Positions 8,180 to 17,163 are shown, counted from the first letter of the stretch. The stretch: DNA of 64,000 nucleotides from DASVDE01 sp036381235 (GCA_036381235.1 DASVDE010000009.1:1-64000), one strand, 5' to 3'. Notes: generated from the letters alone by a model not told the origin. Translations and numbers: made by a program.

Positions 8180-8857
8180 CTAGCCGTTCTCGATCGTGAT
8201 CTTCTTGATCACGACGATCTGTTTCGGTTTCTCGGTGGGCGTGCCGAGCGCGCCGATGCGGTCGACGACGTCCATGCCCCCGCTTACCTTGCCCACAAGG
8301 GCATAGTCCGGCGGCAACCCGGCGTCGGCACCGGTGACGACGTAGAACTGGCTGCCGGAGCGCCCGGGGGGCTCGGCGGAGCTCTTCGCCATCGCGACGA
8401 TCCCCTTGGTGTAGGCGAGATTCGCTGGGGGCTTCTCGTCGACGCTGTAACCGGGACCGCCGGTGCCGTTGCCGAGTGGATCGCCGCCCTGGATCACGAA
8501 GCCCGGGACGATCCTGTGGAACGCCAGGCCGTCGTAGAAGCCCTTCCGTGAGAGGTAGACGAAGGAGTTGGTCGTCTTCGGCGCGCGGGTCGTGTCGAGG
8601 GCGATCTCGAAGGTTCCGCAGCTGGTGTCGACCACCGCGGTCAGCTTCTCGCCCTTCTTCACCGTCTGCTTCGGAGCCTTCAGGCTGACCTGCTTTGGCT
8701 CCGGCGCCGGAACCTGCTCACAGCCGGCGGCGCTCGCCGTGGTGCTGGAATCGTCGTCGCCGCCGCTGCGTCCGATCAGGATCGCGGCAACGACGGCGAT
8801 CGCAATCGCGGCGAAGATCGCAAGGAAGATCAGTCGGCGGTCGGTTTTCCCCTCCAT
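8180..8857 (-). CDS. Membrane-anchored cyclophilin peptidyl-prolyl isomerase
   Basis: A 225-residue PPIase with one N-terminal transmembrane anchor (about 9-28), a Ser/Thr/Asp linker, and an extracytoplasmic cyclophilin domain (about 68-222). Core motifs include FHRIVPGFVIQGGDP with the catalytic Arg and GSQFYVVT. It should assist folding of exported proteins. It opens the minus-strand run that continues with PrxQ, hydrolase, PRC-barrel, VKOR and DsbA. The divergent methyltransferase starts only 23 nt away. Confidence 0.9.
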   Translation of the reverse strand: MEGKTDRRLIFLAIFAAIAIAVVAAILIGRSGGDDDSSTTASAAGCEQVPAPEPKQVSLKAPKQTVKKGEKLTAVVDTSCGTFEIALDTTRAPKTTNSFVYLSRKGFYDGLAFHRIVPGFVIQGGDPLGNGTGGPGYSVDEKPPANLAYTKGIVAMAKSSAEPPGRSGSQFYVVTGADAGLPPDYALVGKVSGGMDVVDRIGALGTPTEKPKQIVVIKKITIENG

Positions 8858-8880
8858 CGACGCGCAAGACTAATGAAACC

Positions 8881-9369
8881 GTGCCTTCGCCAACGCTCAC
8901 CCTGCTGGCCACGGCGGTGCTCCACGTTCCCAAGGCGCCGGAGCGCGTGCTGGAGGTCGAATGCGGCGATGGCGAGCGCACGATGTTCCTTGCCCGCGAG
9001 TTCCCCACCGCGCGGGTGCGGGGCGTCGACGGCTCCGAGGAGGCGATCCGCAAGCTCGTGGCGGAAACAGGCCTCGACCCGGAAGGTCGGCTCGCCTTCA
9101 AGCGGGGCAAGCGACGCTCCCTCCCCTTCCCCGACGAGCAGTTCGACCTCGTCGTCCAAGTCGGTGGCCCTGTCTTCCTGCGCGAGATATCGCGCGTGCT
9201 GCGGCCCACGGGCCATCTGCTCTACGCCCAAAGCGCCTCGCGCTGGTTCTCGCCTCGGACCGACCCACGGAGACTGCGACGCAGCTTCGAACGACACGGC
9301 TTCGAGACAGTCGAGATCGACGAGACGCCCGACGGTAGCTTCTACCTGGGTTGCCTCACCGGCTCCTGA
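8881..9369 (+). CDS. Small SAM-dependent methyltransferase
   Basis: A 162-residue class I methyltransferase fragment-size protein. The SAM loop is degenerate (EVECGDGERT rather than DxGxGxG), an acidic residue follows (GVDGSEEA), and LPFPDEQFDLVV is the usual post-motif. It is shorter than typical family members (about 200 or more). The GTG at 8881 is the first start after the divergent cyclophilin start; with 23 nt between the starts the mRNA may be nearly leaderless. A lipid kinase follows after 28 nt. Substrate is unknown. Confidence 0.72.
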   Translation: MPSPTLTLLATAVLHVPKAPERVLEVECGDGERTMFLAREFPTARVRGVDGSEEAIRKLVAETGLDPEGRLAFKRGKRRSLPFPDEQFDLVVQVGGPVFLREISRVLRPTGHLLYAQSASRWFSPRTDPRRLRRSFERHGFETVEIDETPDGSFYLGCLTGS

Positions 9370-9397
9370 GCGCCCCGCGAAATAGGCTGCACGCTCC

Positions 9398-10285
9398 ATG
9401 GACATCGAGGGAATGCCCCTGGCGCTGCTCGTCAACCCGCACTCGGCGGGCGGCAGGACTCTGAAGCTGCTGCCGCGAGTGGAAGCGGCGCTGGATGCGC
9501 GGCGGATCGTCTTCAGGGTGCAGCAGACTCGGGGGCTCGAACACGGCGTGGCGCAGGCGCTTCACGCGGTCGAAGCCGGAGAGGTGCCGGTGGTGATGAG
9601 CGGCGATGGCCTGGTGGGGGCGGTCGGCGGCGCCCTGGCGGGGGCGGAGACGCCGCTGGGGTTGATTCCCGGCGGCCGCGGCAATGACCTGGCGCGGGTT
9701 CTCGGCATCCCTGACGACCCCGAGGGGGCGGTCGAGGTGCTGGCCGCCGGGGAGACACGACGGATCGACGTCGGCGAGGCCAACGGCAAGCGCTTCCTCG
9801 GCATCGCCAGCATCGGCTTTGACTCCGAGGCCAACCGGATCGCCAACGAGACGAAGCTGCTGCGCGGCAACCTCGTCTACGCCTACGGAGCGCTGAAGGC
9901 ATTGCTCGGGTGGAAGCCTGTCCGCTTCACGATCCGCGTTGACGACGAGCGGATGCGCTTCACCGGCTACTCGGTCTCCGCCGCCAACAACCGGGCTTAT
10001 GGTGGCGGCATGTTCATCGCCCCCAACGCCGATCTCTCCGACGGGCAGTTCGACGTCATCACCGTGGGCAAGGTCGGAAAGCTGAAGTTCCTGGGTAACC
10101 TGCCGAAGGTGTTCAAGGGCACTCACGTCGAGGAGGACGAGGTGGGCGTCTTCCGAGCACCCCATCTTGAGCTGAGCGCCAGCCGTCCGCTCCCCGTCTA
10201 TGCCGACGGGGAGCACCTCACCGACCTGCCCGTCACGCTGCGCCTGCTGCCGCGGGCACTGAGCGTGCTGGCCCCCGGCGGGTGA
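9398..10285 (+). CDS. Diacylglycerol/lipid kinase family protein
   Basis: A 295-residue protein of the DAGK catalytic (YegS/DgkB) family, which phosphorylates diacylglycerol or related lipids and recycles lipid products of envelope synthesis. Visible are NPHSAGGR near residue 13 and PGGRGNDLAR (91-100). The nucleotide loop normally GGDGT reads SGDGL (68-72). That change may be a lineage variant or alter activity. The C-terminal half has the expected beta-rich domain (YADGEHL). Its end overlaps murT by 4 nt, so it is translationally coupled to peptidoglycan modification genes. Confidence 0.86.
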   Translation: MDIEGMPLALLVNPHSAGGRTLKLLPRVEAALDARRIVFRVQQTRGLEHGVAQALHAVEAGEVPVVMSGDGLVGAVGGALAGAETPLGLIPGGRGNDLARVLGIPDDPEGAVEVLAAGETRRIDVGEANGKRFLGIASIGFDSEANRIANETKLLRGNLVYAYGALKALLGWKPVRFTIRVDDERMRFTGYSVSAANNRAYGGGMFIAPNADLSDGQFDVITVGKVGKLKFLGNLPKVFKGTHVEEDEVGVFRAPHLELSASRPLPVYADGEHLTDLPVTLRLLPRALSVLAPGG

Positions 10286-11664
10286 GCGGCGGGCCGCTGT
10301 TCGGCGTCAAGGTCGCCCTGGCGAAGGTGATCGGCGGCGCCAGCCGTGCCAGCGGTCGCGGCGGCGGCACCACCCTGCCCGGCAGGGTCCTTCTGCGCCT
10401 CGCCCCCGATGCGATTGCGCGGCTCGGCGCCGGACTCGACCGCGGCGTGACGATCGTCAGCGCCACCAACGGCAAGACGACGACCGCGGGAATGATTGCG
10501 GCAATTCTCGCCGCGGAGGGTCGTGCACCGGTCCACAACCGTGCCGGCTCGAACATGACCTGGGGCGTGGCCACGGCTCTGCTGGAGCAGGATGGCCGCG
10601 AGGGCCTTTTCGAGGTCGACGAGGCATGGCTGCCCCGGGTGACCGAGCAGCTCGGCCCCTCGCTGATCGTCCTCGGGAACCTCTTTCGAGACCAACTCGA
10701 CCGCTACGGGGAGATGGAGGCGCTGGCCGACGATTGGGCTGCGACGGTTGCGGGACGGGCGGGCCGCTCTCACTTCGCGCTCAACGCCGACGACCCGCTG
10801 ATCGCAGACCTCGGCCGCGATCTCGAGGGCGCGCGACGAGAAGGCGTCGTCTACTTCGGGGTCGAGGATCCCTCCCAGGCCCTGCCCGAGCTACAGCACG
10901 CGTTCGATGCCAAGCACTGCCGTCGCTGCGGGCGTCCCTATGTCTATGAGCGCGCCTTCGTCGGCCATCTCGGCCATTACTCCTGCCCCAACTGCGGGGC
11001 GCAGCGGCCGCGGCCGGAGGTGGCGGCAACCCGAATTGAGCTGCGGGGAATGGAGGGCTCGACGAGCAAGGTCCGCACGCCCGCCGGCGAGATCGAGCTG
11101 AAGCTTCCCCTCCCCGGTCTGTACAACGTCTACAACGCGCTGGCGGCGGTTGCGGCGGGGATCGAGCTTGGCGTCGAGCCGCGGCGGATCGCCGCCGCGC
11201 TGGCTGAGATGGAGGCGGCATTTGGCCGGGTCGAGACGATCGAGGTCGGCGGCAAGCCGGTTTCGATCCTTCTGATCAAGAACCCGACGGGGGCCAACGA
11301 GGTGCTTCGCACCCTCGAGCTGGAGGCCGACGAAGACGGTCTCGACCTCTGGATCGGCCTCAACGACAAGATCGCCGACGGGCGCGACGTCTCCTGGGTG
11401 TGGGACGCCGATTTCGAGCTGCTGGAGGGGGCCGTGCGGAAGGTGACGTGCGCGGGGACTCGGGCGCCGGAGATGGCGCTGCGGCTTAAATACGCGGGAT
11501 GGGCCGAGGACAGGATCGCGGTCGAGCCCGAGATCGCCCGCTCACTAGATCAGGCGGTCCAGGATGCGCCGGGTCGCCTTTTCGCGCTGCCGACCTACAC
11601 CGCGCTGATCGCGCTGCGCAAGCTTCTGGCGGCGCGGGGCCTCGCGCGGGAGTTCTGGCGATGA
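10282..11664 (+). CDS. murT: Lipid II isoglutaminyl synthase, MurT subunit
   Basis: A 460-residue Mur-ligase-family enzyme. The ATP loop is ATNGKTTTA (61-69). A Cys4 zinc ribbon specific to MurT is present (C213, C216, C235, C238), and the C-terminal third is the DUF1727 domain. MurT with GatD amidates D-glutamate of lipid II to D-isoglutamine, using ammonia released by GatD, on the cytoplasmic side of the membrane. It starts at GTG overlapping the lipid kinase by 4 nt. Unusually, a methyltransferase gene separates it from gatD, with a 4-nt overlap on the murT side. Confidence 0.93.
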   Translation: MSGGPLFGVKVALAKVIGGASRASGRGGGTTLPGRVLLRLAPDAIARLGAGLDRGVTIVSATNGKTTTAGMIAAILAAEGRAPVHNRAGSNMTWGVATALLEQDGREGLFEVDEAWLPRVTEQLGPSLIVLGNLFRDQLDRYGEMEALADDWAATVAGRAGRSHFALNADDPLIADLGRDLEGARREGVVYFGVEDPSQALPELQHAFDAKHCRRCGRPYVYERAFVGHLGHYSCPNCGAQRPRPEVAATRIELRGMEGSTSKVRTPAGEIELKLPLPGLYNVYNALAAVAAGIELGVEPRRIAAALAEMEAAFGRVETIEVGGKPVSILLIKNPTGANEVLRTLELEADEDGLDLWIGLNDKIADGRDVSWVWDADFELLEGAVRKVTCAGTRAPEMALRLKYAGWAEDRIAVEPEIARSLDQAVQDAPGRLFALPTYTALIALRKLLAARGLAREFWR

Positions 11665-12398
11665 CGCGTGAAGCGGGCGCCACCCGCCCGATCGACGTCA
11701 TCTGGCAGGACGTCGAGTGCGGGGCCTACGCGGCGGATTTGAAGCTGTGGGAGGAGCTCGCCGACCAGGCGCACGGGCGAATCCTGGATCTGGGCTGCGG
11801 GATCGGGCGAGTGGCACTGCACCTGGCGCGGCGAGGACACTCGGTCACCGGGCTGGATTCGGACTCCGCCCTGCTTGCCGCCTTCTCGGAGAGGATCGGC
11901 GAGCTGCCTGCCGACGGAGCGCTTGGGGACGCGCGACAGTTCGAGCTCGAGGCCGAGTTCGAACTGACACTGGGTCCGATGCAGTTGGTGCAGCTGTTTG
12001 CCGACAAGGGCGAGCGGGTCGCCTGCATGCGGTGCGTTGCCGCGCACCTTCGACCCGGCGGCCTGGCCGCGTTTGCCATCGTCGAGGAGATGCCCGACTC
12101 CGAAGCCGGCGCCGCTCCCCTGCCCGATGTCCGCGAGATCGACGGCTGGGTCTACTCCAGCCTGCCCTTGGACGCGACGATCGACGCGGGCTCGATCGTC
12201 GTACGGCGTTTGCGCCAAATCGTCTCCCCCACAGGCGAGCTGGAAGAGGAGGGGAACGAGATCCGGCTCTCGACCCTCGCCGCCGAGGAGCTGGAACGAG
12301 AGGCGGGCGAGGCCGGCCTGCGGGCCGCGGGCCGGCGTGCGATCCCCCCCACCGAAGATCACGTCGGCTCGACGGTCGTCCTGCTGGAGGCGCCCTGA
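11661..12398 (+). CDS. SAM-dependent methyltransferase embedded between murT and gatD
   Basis: A 245-residue class I methyltransferase. The SAM loop ILDLGCGIGR sits at 41-50, an acidic residue ends beta-2 (GLDSDS), and the later motif is RPGGLAAFAIVEE. It overlaps murT by 4 nt (ATGA) and shares one base with the gatD start (TGATG), so all three are translationally coupled. In described systems murT and gatD are adjacent or nearly so and carry no methyltransferase. A role in modifying lipid II, its carrier or the synthase complex is a guess from position. The ATG at 11661 is preferred because it creates the coupled overlap and precedes the conserved domain properly. Confidence 0.85.
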   Translation: MTREAGATRPIDVIWQDVECGAYAADLKLWEELADQAHGRILDLGCGIGRVALHLARRGHSVTGLDSDSALLAAFSERIGELPADGALGDARQFELEAEFELTLGPMQLVQLFADKGERVACMRCVAAHLRPGGLAAFAIVEEMPDSEAGAAPLPDVREIDGWVYSSLPLDATIDAGSIVVRRLRQIVSPTGELEEEGNEIRLSTLAAEELEREAGEAGLRAAGRRAIPPTEDHVGSTVVLLEAP

Positions 12399-13135
12399 TG
12401 GAGCTGCGCGTCCTCGCTCTCTACCCCGAGCAGATGAACATCTATGCCGATCGGGGCAACATCATCTTCCTTCGCCGCCGCTGCGAATGGCGGGGGATCG
12501 GGTTCGCCTATGCCGGCGCCGGCCCCGGTGAGGCGATCGATCCGGACGCCCATGACCTCTTCTACATCGGCGGCGGTCAGGACCGCGATCAGCGCGCAGT
12601 CGCCGCCGACATGGTCGAGAGCAAGCGCGAAGCGCTCGGCGTCGCTGTCGAAGACGACGCGCCGGTACTCGCCGTCTGTGGCGGCTATCAGCTCCTGGGA
12701 CACAGCTACCAGCTCGACGAGGAGAAGCTACCCGGCCTCGGCCTCGCCGACCTGGAGACCGTCCGCGAGCCGGGGGAGCGGCTGATCGGCAACGTCGCGA
12801 TCGAGGTCGACTTCGGCGAGGGCCCCCGTCTACTCGCCGGCTTTGAGAATCACGGCGGCCGCACCTACCTGGGCCCGGGGGCTCAACCCCTCGGTCGCGT
12901 CATCGAGGGCTTCGGCAACAACGGCGACGACGGCTTCGAAGGAGTGCGGCGCGGCAACCTGATCGGCACCTACCTGCACGGGCCGCTGCTCCCCAAGAAC
13001 GCCTGGCTCGCGGACCGGCTGATCGCTCTGGCGCTGAAACGCCGCTACGGAGCGGCACCCGAGCTGGCGCCACTCGACGATCGCCTGGAGCTGGCCGCCG
13101 AGCGGTGCGCGCGCGACGTGGCGCTGAATGCCTGA
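12398..13135 (+). CDS. gatD: Lipid II isoglutaminyl synthase, GatD glutaminase subunit
   Basis: A 245-residue class I glutamine amidotransferase of the CobB/CobQ-like type. The nucleophile C94 lies in LAVCGGYQLLG and the catalytic H194 in GTYLHGPLLPKN. There is no third-residue Glu of the classic triad next to the His, as expected for this family. It hydrolyses glutamine and passes ammonia to MurT. The start overlaps the stop of the embedded methyltransferase by one base. A 30-nt gap precedes the RTX gene. Confidence 0.92.
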   Translation: MELRVLALYPEQMNIYADRGNIIFLRRRCEWRGIGFAYAGAGPGEAIDPDAHDLFYIGGGQDRDQRAVAADMVESKREALGVAVEDDAPVLAVCGGYQLLGHSYQLDEEKLPGLGLADLETVREPGERLIGNVAIEVDFGEGPRLLAGFENHGGRTYLGPGAQPLGRVIEGFGNNGDDGFEGVRRGNLIGTYLHGPLLPKNAWLADRLIALALKRRYGAAPELAPLDDRLELAAERCARDVALNA

Positions 13136-13165
13136 AAGACCATCCCACCGGGTACAAAGGATGCG

Positions 13166-15241
13166 TTGGGATCGATACGTGTCATTCCGATTGTCGCGCT
13201 GCTCTCGCTCGCGGCGCTACCCGCTGCCGCGAGTGCTGCGCCGACCTGCGCCGAGGGCCCGGAAACCGTTGGCGACACGATCATCGGCACGCCTTGCGAC
13301 GACACGATTCGCATGCCGCGCAGCGTCACGACCGCCTACGGCGAGGGTGGCAACGACACCATCTTCGGCCAGCGCGGCAATGACCGTCTTTTCGGCGGCT
13401 TCGGCGACGATCGTCTGTACGGCGGCATCGGCGACGACCAGCTGCGCGGCGGCGGTGGGAACGACCTGCTCTCCGGCGGCTTCGGCGCCGACTCGATCCT
13501 CGACGGCGAAGACGGGAACGACCTCGTCCGGGGCGATGCCACGATCGATGACATCCAGAACACGGGCGACGGGTTTGACACGCTCAGCTACGCGACAGGC
13601 GTCACGCCCGGCTTCTTCGACCGCACCGGAATCTCCGACTACGACGGTCTGCCAACCGGCAGGGAAGGGCGCGGTGCATACATCGACCTGGGGGGCGGCC
13701 TGGGGGACAACGGCCTCGCGCCGGCCGGCGGCGGTGTCGACCTCGACATCGACGGAGAAGGCTTCGAGCGAGTGATCGGCACGCCCTTCTCCGACTTCAT
13801 CGTCGGCACCGCGGGCGACGAGGAGATCTATGGCGGAGGCGGCGCCGACGTGATCCTGGGCGGAGGAGGCGCCGACCTCGCCTTCGGCGGCGCGGAGGGC
13901 GACTATTGCGACGCGACGACGAGCTCCGAATGCGAGTTCGGCGGCACCGACAAAGAGGTTGACCCCCGTGATCCGGCCACGGTGAGCGCCGGCGAGATGG
14001 CGCCGCAGAGCAACGGAGCGCCGGCGCTCTACCTGACCGGCAGCGACGGGAACGACGCCCTCGTGGCCGCTTACTCCCAGGAAAGCGATGAGACCGTCCT
14101 CATCGCTAACGGAGTCGAGGTCGGCGCCTTCCCCGATCCTCCCGACTCGGTGGTCCTCGCCGGCCTCGCCGGCGAGGACACGGTCTCAGCGACCGGCTTC
14201 CCGCCGACCACATCGGTGATCGTGCTCGGCAACGACGGCGCCGACGAGCTGACCGGCGATGCCACTGAGGACGCAGTCGTCGATGGGCCCGGGGACGACT
14301 TCGTCAACGCCGCCGCCGGCGACGATGCCGTTCCCAATAACGAGGGCGGCGACGAGCTCCACGCCGGGCCGGGTGAGGATCTCTTCGTCTCCGATGCCGT
14401 CTGCGAGGGCGACATGTTGGATGGCGGCGCCGACCGCGACAACGCCAACTGGGCCAATTTCGACTCAGGCATCGTCATCGACATGGCGGCCGGACGGGCC
14501 GGCCTGGTCGGCCCTGGCGGCGAAACGCAGTGCCCCGGCGGTGCGCTGACCACGCTGAGCGCGATCGAGGACGTCGAGGGCAGCAACCTCGATGACGTCC
14601 TGCTCGGCGACGGAGGGGCGAACCAGCTGCTTGGCCGTTTTGGCGACGATTCCTATTTCGCCGCCGCCGGCGACGACCTCATCCTCGCCAACTCCGGTGA
14701 CGGGGACGTCGCGATCGATTGCGGCGAGGGCTTCGACACCGCTCTCGTCGACCATCCCCAGTACGGCGACCCGACCCCCGTCGACTGCGAGTCGGTCGAG
14801 GCGCGTGACCCGAACAGCTTCCGCCCGCCCGACACTCCGCCCAATCCCAACCCTCCCGCCTCCGACCAGCCACCCGCCTCGCAGCCACAAGCGCCGATCG
14901 TGCTGCCCTACCGCGACCGCCTCGCGCCGCGGACGCGCCTCCTGCACCGTCCTTCGCGGCGAGCGCTCATCACCTCTCACCGTCGGCGCCGAGTCGTCTT
15001 CGCCTTCGCCTCCAGCGAGCCCGGCGGCTTTCTCTGCAAGATCGACCACCGGCGCTTCAAGCGCTGCAGCTCGCCCCGCTCCTACCTCCTGCGATCGGGC
15101 CGGCATTCGTTCCGCGTCTTTGCCGTCGACGCGAGCGGCAATCGCGACATCTCGCCGGTCGTCTTCAAATTCGTCATTCGCCAAGTTCGGCTCGAGCGTG
15201 TGGCCTATCACTCGGCCCGCGAAGCCGCTTTGCAAGACTGA
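13166..15241 (+). CDS. Secreted RTX calcium-binding repeat protein with C-terminal Ig-like domain
   Basis: A 691-residue exported protein. A signal peptide (about 1-24, ending AAASA-A) is followed by glycine-aspartate RTX nonapeptides of the GGxGxDxL type (about residues 50-125 and 205-250), then degenerate repeats to about 540. A Pro-rich linker (550-575) leads to a C-terminal domain with a SSEPGGFLCKID motif and VDASGNRD. This domain is widespread in Thermoleophilia surface proteins. The RTX repeats should bind calcium and fold outside the cell. There is no type I secretion gene nearby and a Sec signal is present, so export is probably by Sec. The TTG start has AAAGGA upstream. Confidence 0.88.
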   Translation: MGSIRVIPIVALLSLAALPAAASAAPTCAEGPETVGDTIIGTPCDDTIRMPRSVTTAYGEGGNDTIFGQRGNDRLFGGFGDDRLYGGIGDDQLRGGGGNDLLSGGFGADSILDGEDGNDLVRGDATIDDIQNTGDGFDTLSYATGVTPGFFDRTGISDYDGLPTGREGRGAYIDLGGGLGDNGLAPAGGGVDLDIDGEGFERVIGTPFSDFIVGTAGDEEIYGGGGADVILGGGGADLAFGGAEGDYCDATTSSECEFGGTDKEVDPRDPATVSAGEMAPQSNGAPALYLTGSDGNDALVAAYSQESDETVLIANGVEVGAFPDPPDSVVLAGLAGEDTVSATGFPPTTSVIVLGNDGADELTGDATEDAVVDGPGDDFVNAAAGDDAVPNNEGGDELHAGPGEDLFVSDAVCEGDMLDGGADRDNANWANFDSGIVIDMAAGRAGLVGPGGETQCPGGALTTLSAIEDVEGSNLDDVLLGDGGANQLLGRFGDDSYFAAAGDDLILANSGDGDVAIDCGEGFDTALVDHPQYGDPTPVDCESVEARDPNSFRPPDTPPNPNPPASDQPPASQPQAPIVLPYRDRLAPRTRLLHRPSRRALITSHRRRRVVFAFASSEPGGFLCKIDHRRFKRCSSPRSYLLRSGRHSFRVFAVDASGNRDISPVVFKFVIRQVRLERVAYHSAREAALQD

Positions 15242-15246
15242 GCCGG

Positions 15247-16731
15247 GTGACCACGAAACAGGCCATCGGAGACGATCGCCGTCGCTGGCTGGCGTTGTAC
15301 GTGCTGTGCGCAGGCGTCCTGATGATCGTCCTCGACATGACGGTGGTCAACGTCGCGCTGCCCTCAATCCAGGACGACCTCGGCTTCTCGCAGACGAACC
15401 TCGCCTGGGTCGTCAACGCCTACCTGATTGCGTTCGGGGGGCTATTGCTGCTCAGCGGCCGGCTTGGCGACCTTCTCGGCCACCGGCGGATCTTCCTGAC
15501 CGGGCTTGGAGTCTTCACGAGCGCCTCGCTGCTGTGCGCCACCGCGCAGAGCCAGGGCGTGCTGATCGGCGCGCGCTTTGTCCAGGGCATCGGCGGCGCG
15601 ATGGCGTCGGCGGTCGTGCTCGGGATGATCGTGACGATGTTCCCCGAGCCGCGCGAACAGGCGAAGGCGATCGGTGTCTACGGCTTCGTCGCCTCCGCGG
15701 GCGGCTCGATCGGCCTGCTCGCCGGCGGCGTCTTGACCGAGGCGATCAACTGGCACTGGATCTTCTTCATCAACGTCCCGCTTGGCATCGCGACCGCCTT
15801 GCTGGCCCGGCGGCTGGTCGAAGGGAGACCGGGGATCGGCCTCGCAGCCGGAGCGGACCTGCCGGGCTCGCTGCTGTTGACGAGCGGGCTGATGCTCGGC
15901 GTCTATGGAGTCCTTGAGTTCGGCGAGGGGGGCGCCACGACGCAGACGCTCGCGGTCGGGGCTGCCTCGCTGGCACTGGTGACGGCGTTCGTCCTGCGCC
16001 AGGCACGCGTCCCGAACCCGCTGGTGCCGTTGCGCTTGTTCCGCTCGCGCAACGTGACCGGTGCGAACCTGGTGCTGATTCTGCTCGTAGTCGGCATGTT
16101 CGGGATGTTCTTCCTCGGCGCGCTCTACATGCAGCTGGTCCTCGGCTATGACCCGCTTGCGGTGGGTTTGGCCTTTCTCCCCGCGACGATCGTGATGGGC
16201 ACGATGTCCCTGCGCTTCTCCGAACCGCTGGTGATGCGCTTCGGCGCGCGGCCGATCCTCGTCGTCAGCCTCGCGTCGATCGGTACCGCGATGTTGCTGT
16301 TCGCGCGCACGCCGGTCGACGGGCGCTTCTGGATCGACCTGTTCCCATTGATGCTGCTGTTCGGCTTTGGCGCCGGCCTCGGCTTTCCGACGCTTATGCA
16401 GCTGGCGATGTCCGACGCGACGCCGAGCGACGCGGGCCTTGCCTCGGGCCTTGCAAACACGACGCCGCAGATCGGCGGCGCCGTCGGGCTCGCTGTGCTC
16501 GCGACACTCGCAACCGACCGCACCGACGCTCTGCTGGCGCAGGGCGAGTCGACGGCCGCTGCGCTCAATGACGGCTATCACCTCGCCTATCTCGTCGGCG
16601 CGGCGCTGGTCGCGATCGCGGTCGCCGTGACATTGACGGTGCTGCGCCCGGTCGAGGCGCCCGCGATGGGTCCGGAAGGCGTCGAGGCCGACGAGCGCGA
16701 ACCCGAGCCGGCCTACTCCGAAGCCGGCTAG
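15247..16731 (+). CDS. MFS drug-efflux transporter, DHA2 (EmrB/QacA) family
   Basis: A 494-residue transporter with 14 predicted membrane helices. The DHA2 signature LDMTVVNVALPSIQDDLG lies in helix 1, GRLGDLLGHRR is the motif A loop after helix 2, and helix 5 shows the antiporter-type glycine-rich motif. It probably exports hydrophobic drugs or metabolites using the proton gradient. It starts at GTG 5 nt after the RTX gene. Its stop abuts the stop of the convergent dut with no bases between, so there is no room for an ordinary terminator. Confidence 0.9.
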   Translation: MTTKQAIGDDRRRWLALYVLCAGVLMIVLDMTVVNVALPSIQDDLGFSQTNLAWVVNAYLIAFGGLLLLSGRLGDLLGHRRIFLTGLGVFTSASLLCATAQSQGVLIGARFVQGIGGAMASAVVLGMIVTMFPEPREQAKAIGVYGFVASAGGSIGLLAGGVLTEAINWHWIFFINVPLGIATALLARRLVEGRPGIGLAAGADLPGSLLLTSGLMLGVYGVLEFGEGGATTQTLAVGAASLALVTAFVLRQARVPNPLVPLRLFRSRNVTGANLVLILLVVGMFGMFFLGALYMQLVLGYDPLAVGLAFLPATIVMGTMSLRFSEPLVMRFGARPILVVSLASIGTAMLLFARTPVDGRFWIDLFPLMLLFGFGAGLGFPTLMQLAMSDATPSDAGLASGLANTTPQIGGAVGLAVLATLATDRTDALLAQGESTAAALNDGYHLAYLVGAALVAIAVAVTLTVLRPVEAPAMGPEGVEADEREPEPAYSEAG

Positions 16732-17163
16732 CTAGCGCCCGCTGGAACCGAAGCCGCCGTCGCCACGAGCGGAATCGTCCAAGGCCTCGGCTTCGACCGG
16801 CTGGGCGAGCGCGACCGGCGAGATCACCAGCTGCGCGATCCGGTCACCCGGCTCGACCGCAAAGGTGTCGGCGGGGTCGGTGTTGAGCAGCAGAACCCGC
16901 ACCTCGCCTCGGTAGCCGGCATCGATCAGTCCCGGGCTGTTGACGAGCGCGATCCCGTGCTTGCGGGCAAGCCCCGAGCGAGGCAGCACCAAACCGGCGT
17001 GGCCATCCGGGATCTCCACAGCGATCCCGGTGCCGACGCTCCACCTCTCCCCCGGCCCGATGTGGGCCGCCTCGCAGGCATACAGGTCAAGACCGGCGTC
17101 ACCGTCATGCGCCCGCGTCGGCAGTTGCGCGCCATCCTCCAGCAGGGCGACCCTCAATTCCAC
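16732..17163 (-). CDS. dut: Deoxyuridine 5'-triphosphate nucleotidohydrolase
   Basis: A 143-residue trimeric dUTPase with all five motifs in order: GDAGLDLYA, PRSGLA, GLIDAGYRGEV with the catalytic Asp, GDRIAQLV and the C-terminal P-loop-like GDGGFGSSGR. It hydrolyses dUTP to dUMP, keeping uracil out of DNA and feeding thymidylate synthesis. The GTG at 17163 gives the normal N-terminus; the in-frame upstream sequence belongs to hflX read in another frame. It starts 10 nt after hflX and is probably cotranscribed with it. Confidence 0.94.
   Translation of the reverse strand: MELRVALLEDGAQLPTRAHDGDAGLDLYACEAAHIGPGERWSVGTGIAVEIPDGHAGLVLPRSGLARKHGIALVNSPGLIDAGYRGEVRVLLLNTDPADTFAVEPGDRIAQLVISPVALAQPVEAEALDDSARGDGGFGSSGR

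Noticed and set aside
11717..13135. Extended 472-codon frame covering gatD and part of the embedded methyltransferase
   Set aside because: The upstream part is Arg/Gly-rich and out of frame with the methyltransferase. The gatD start at 12398 fits the family N-terminus.
13320..13520. Tandem short repeats that could suggest a CRISPR or satellite array
   Set aside because: The repeats are codons for RTX nonapeptides inside an open frame, with variable third positions and no spacer pattern.
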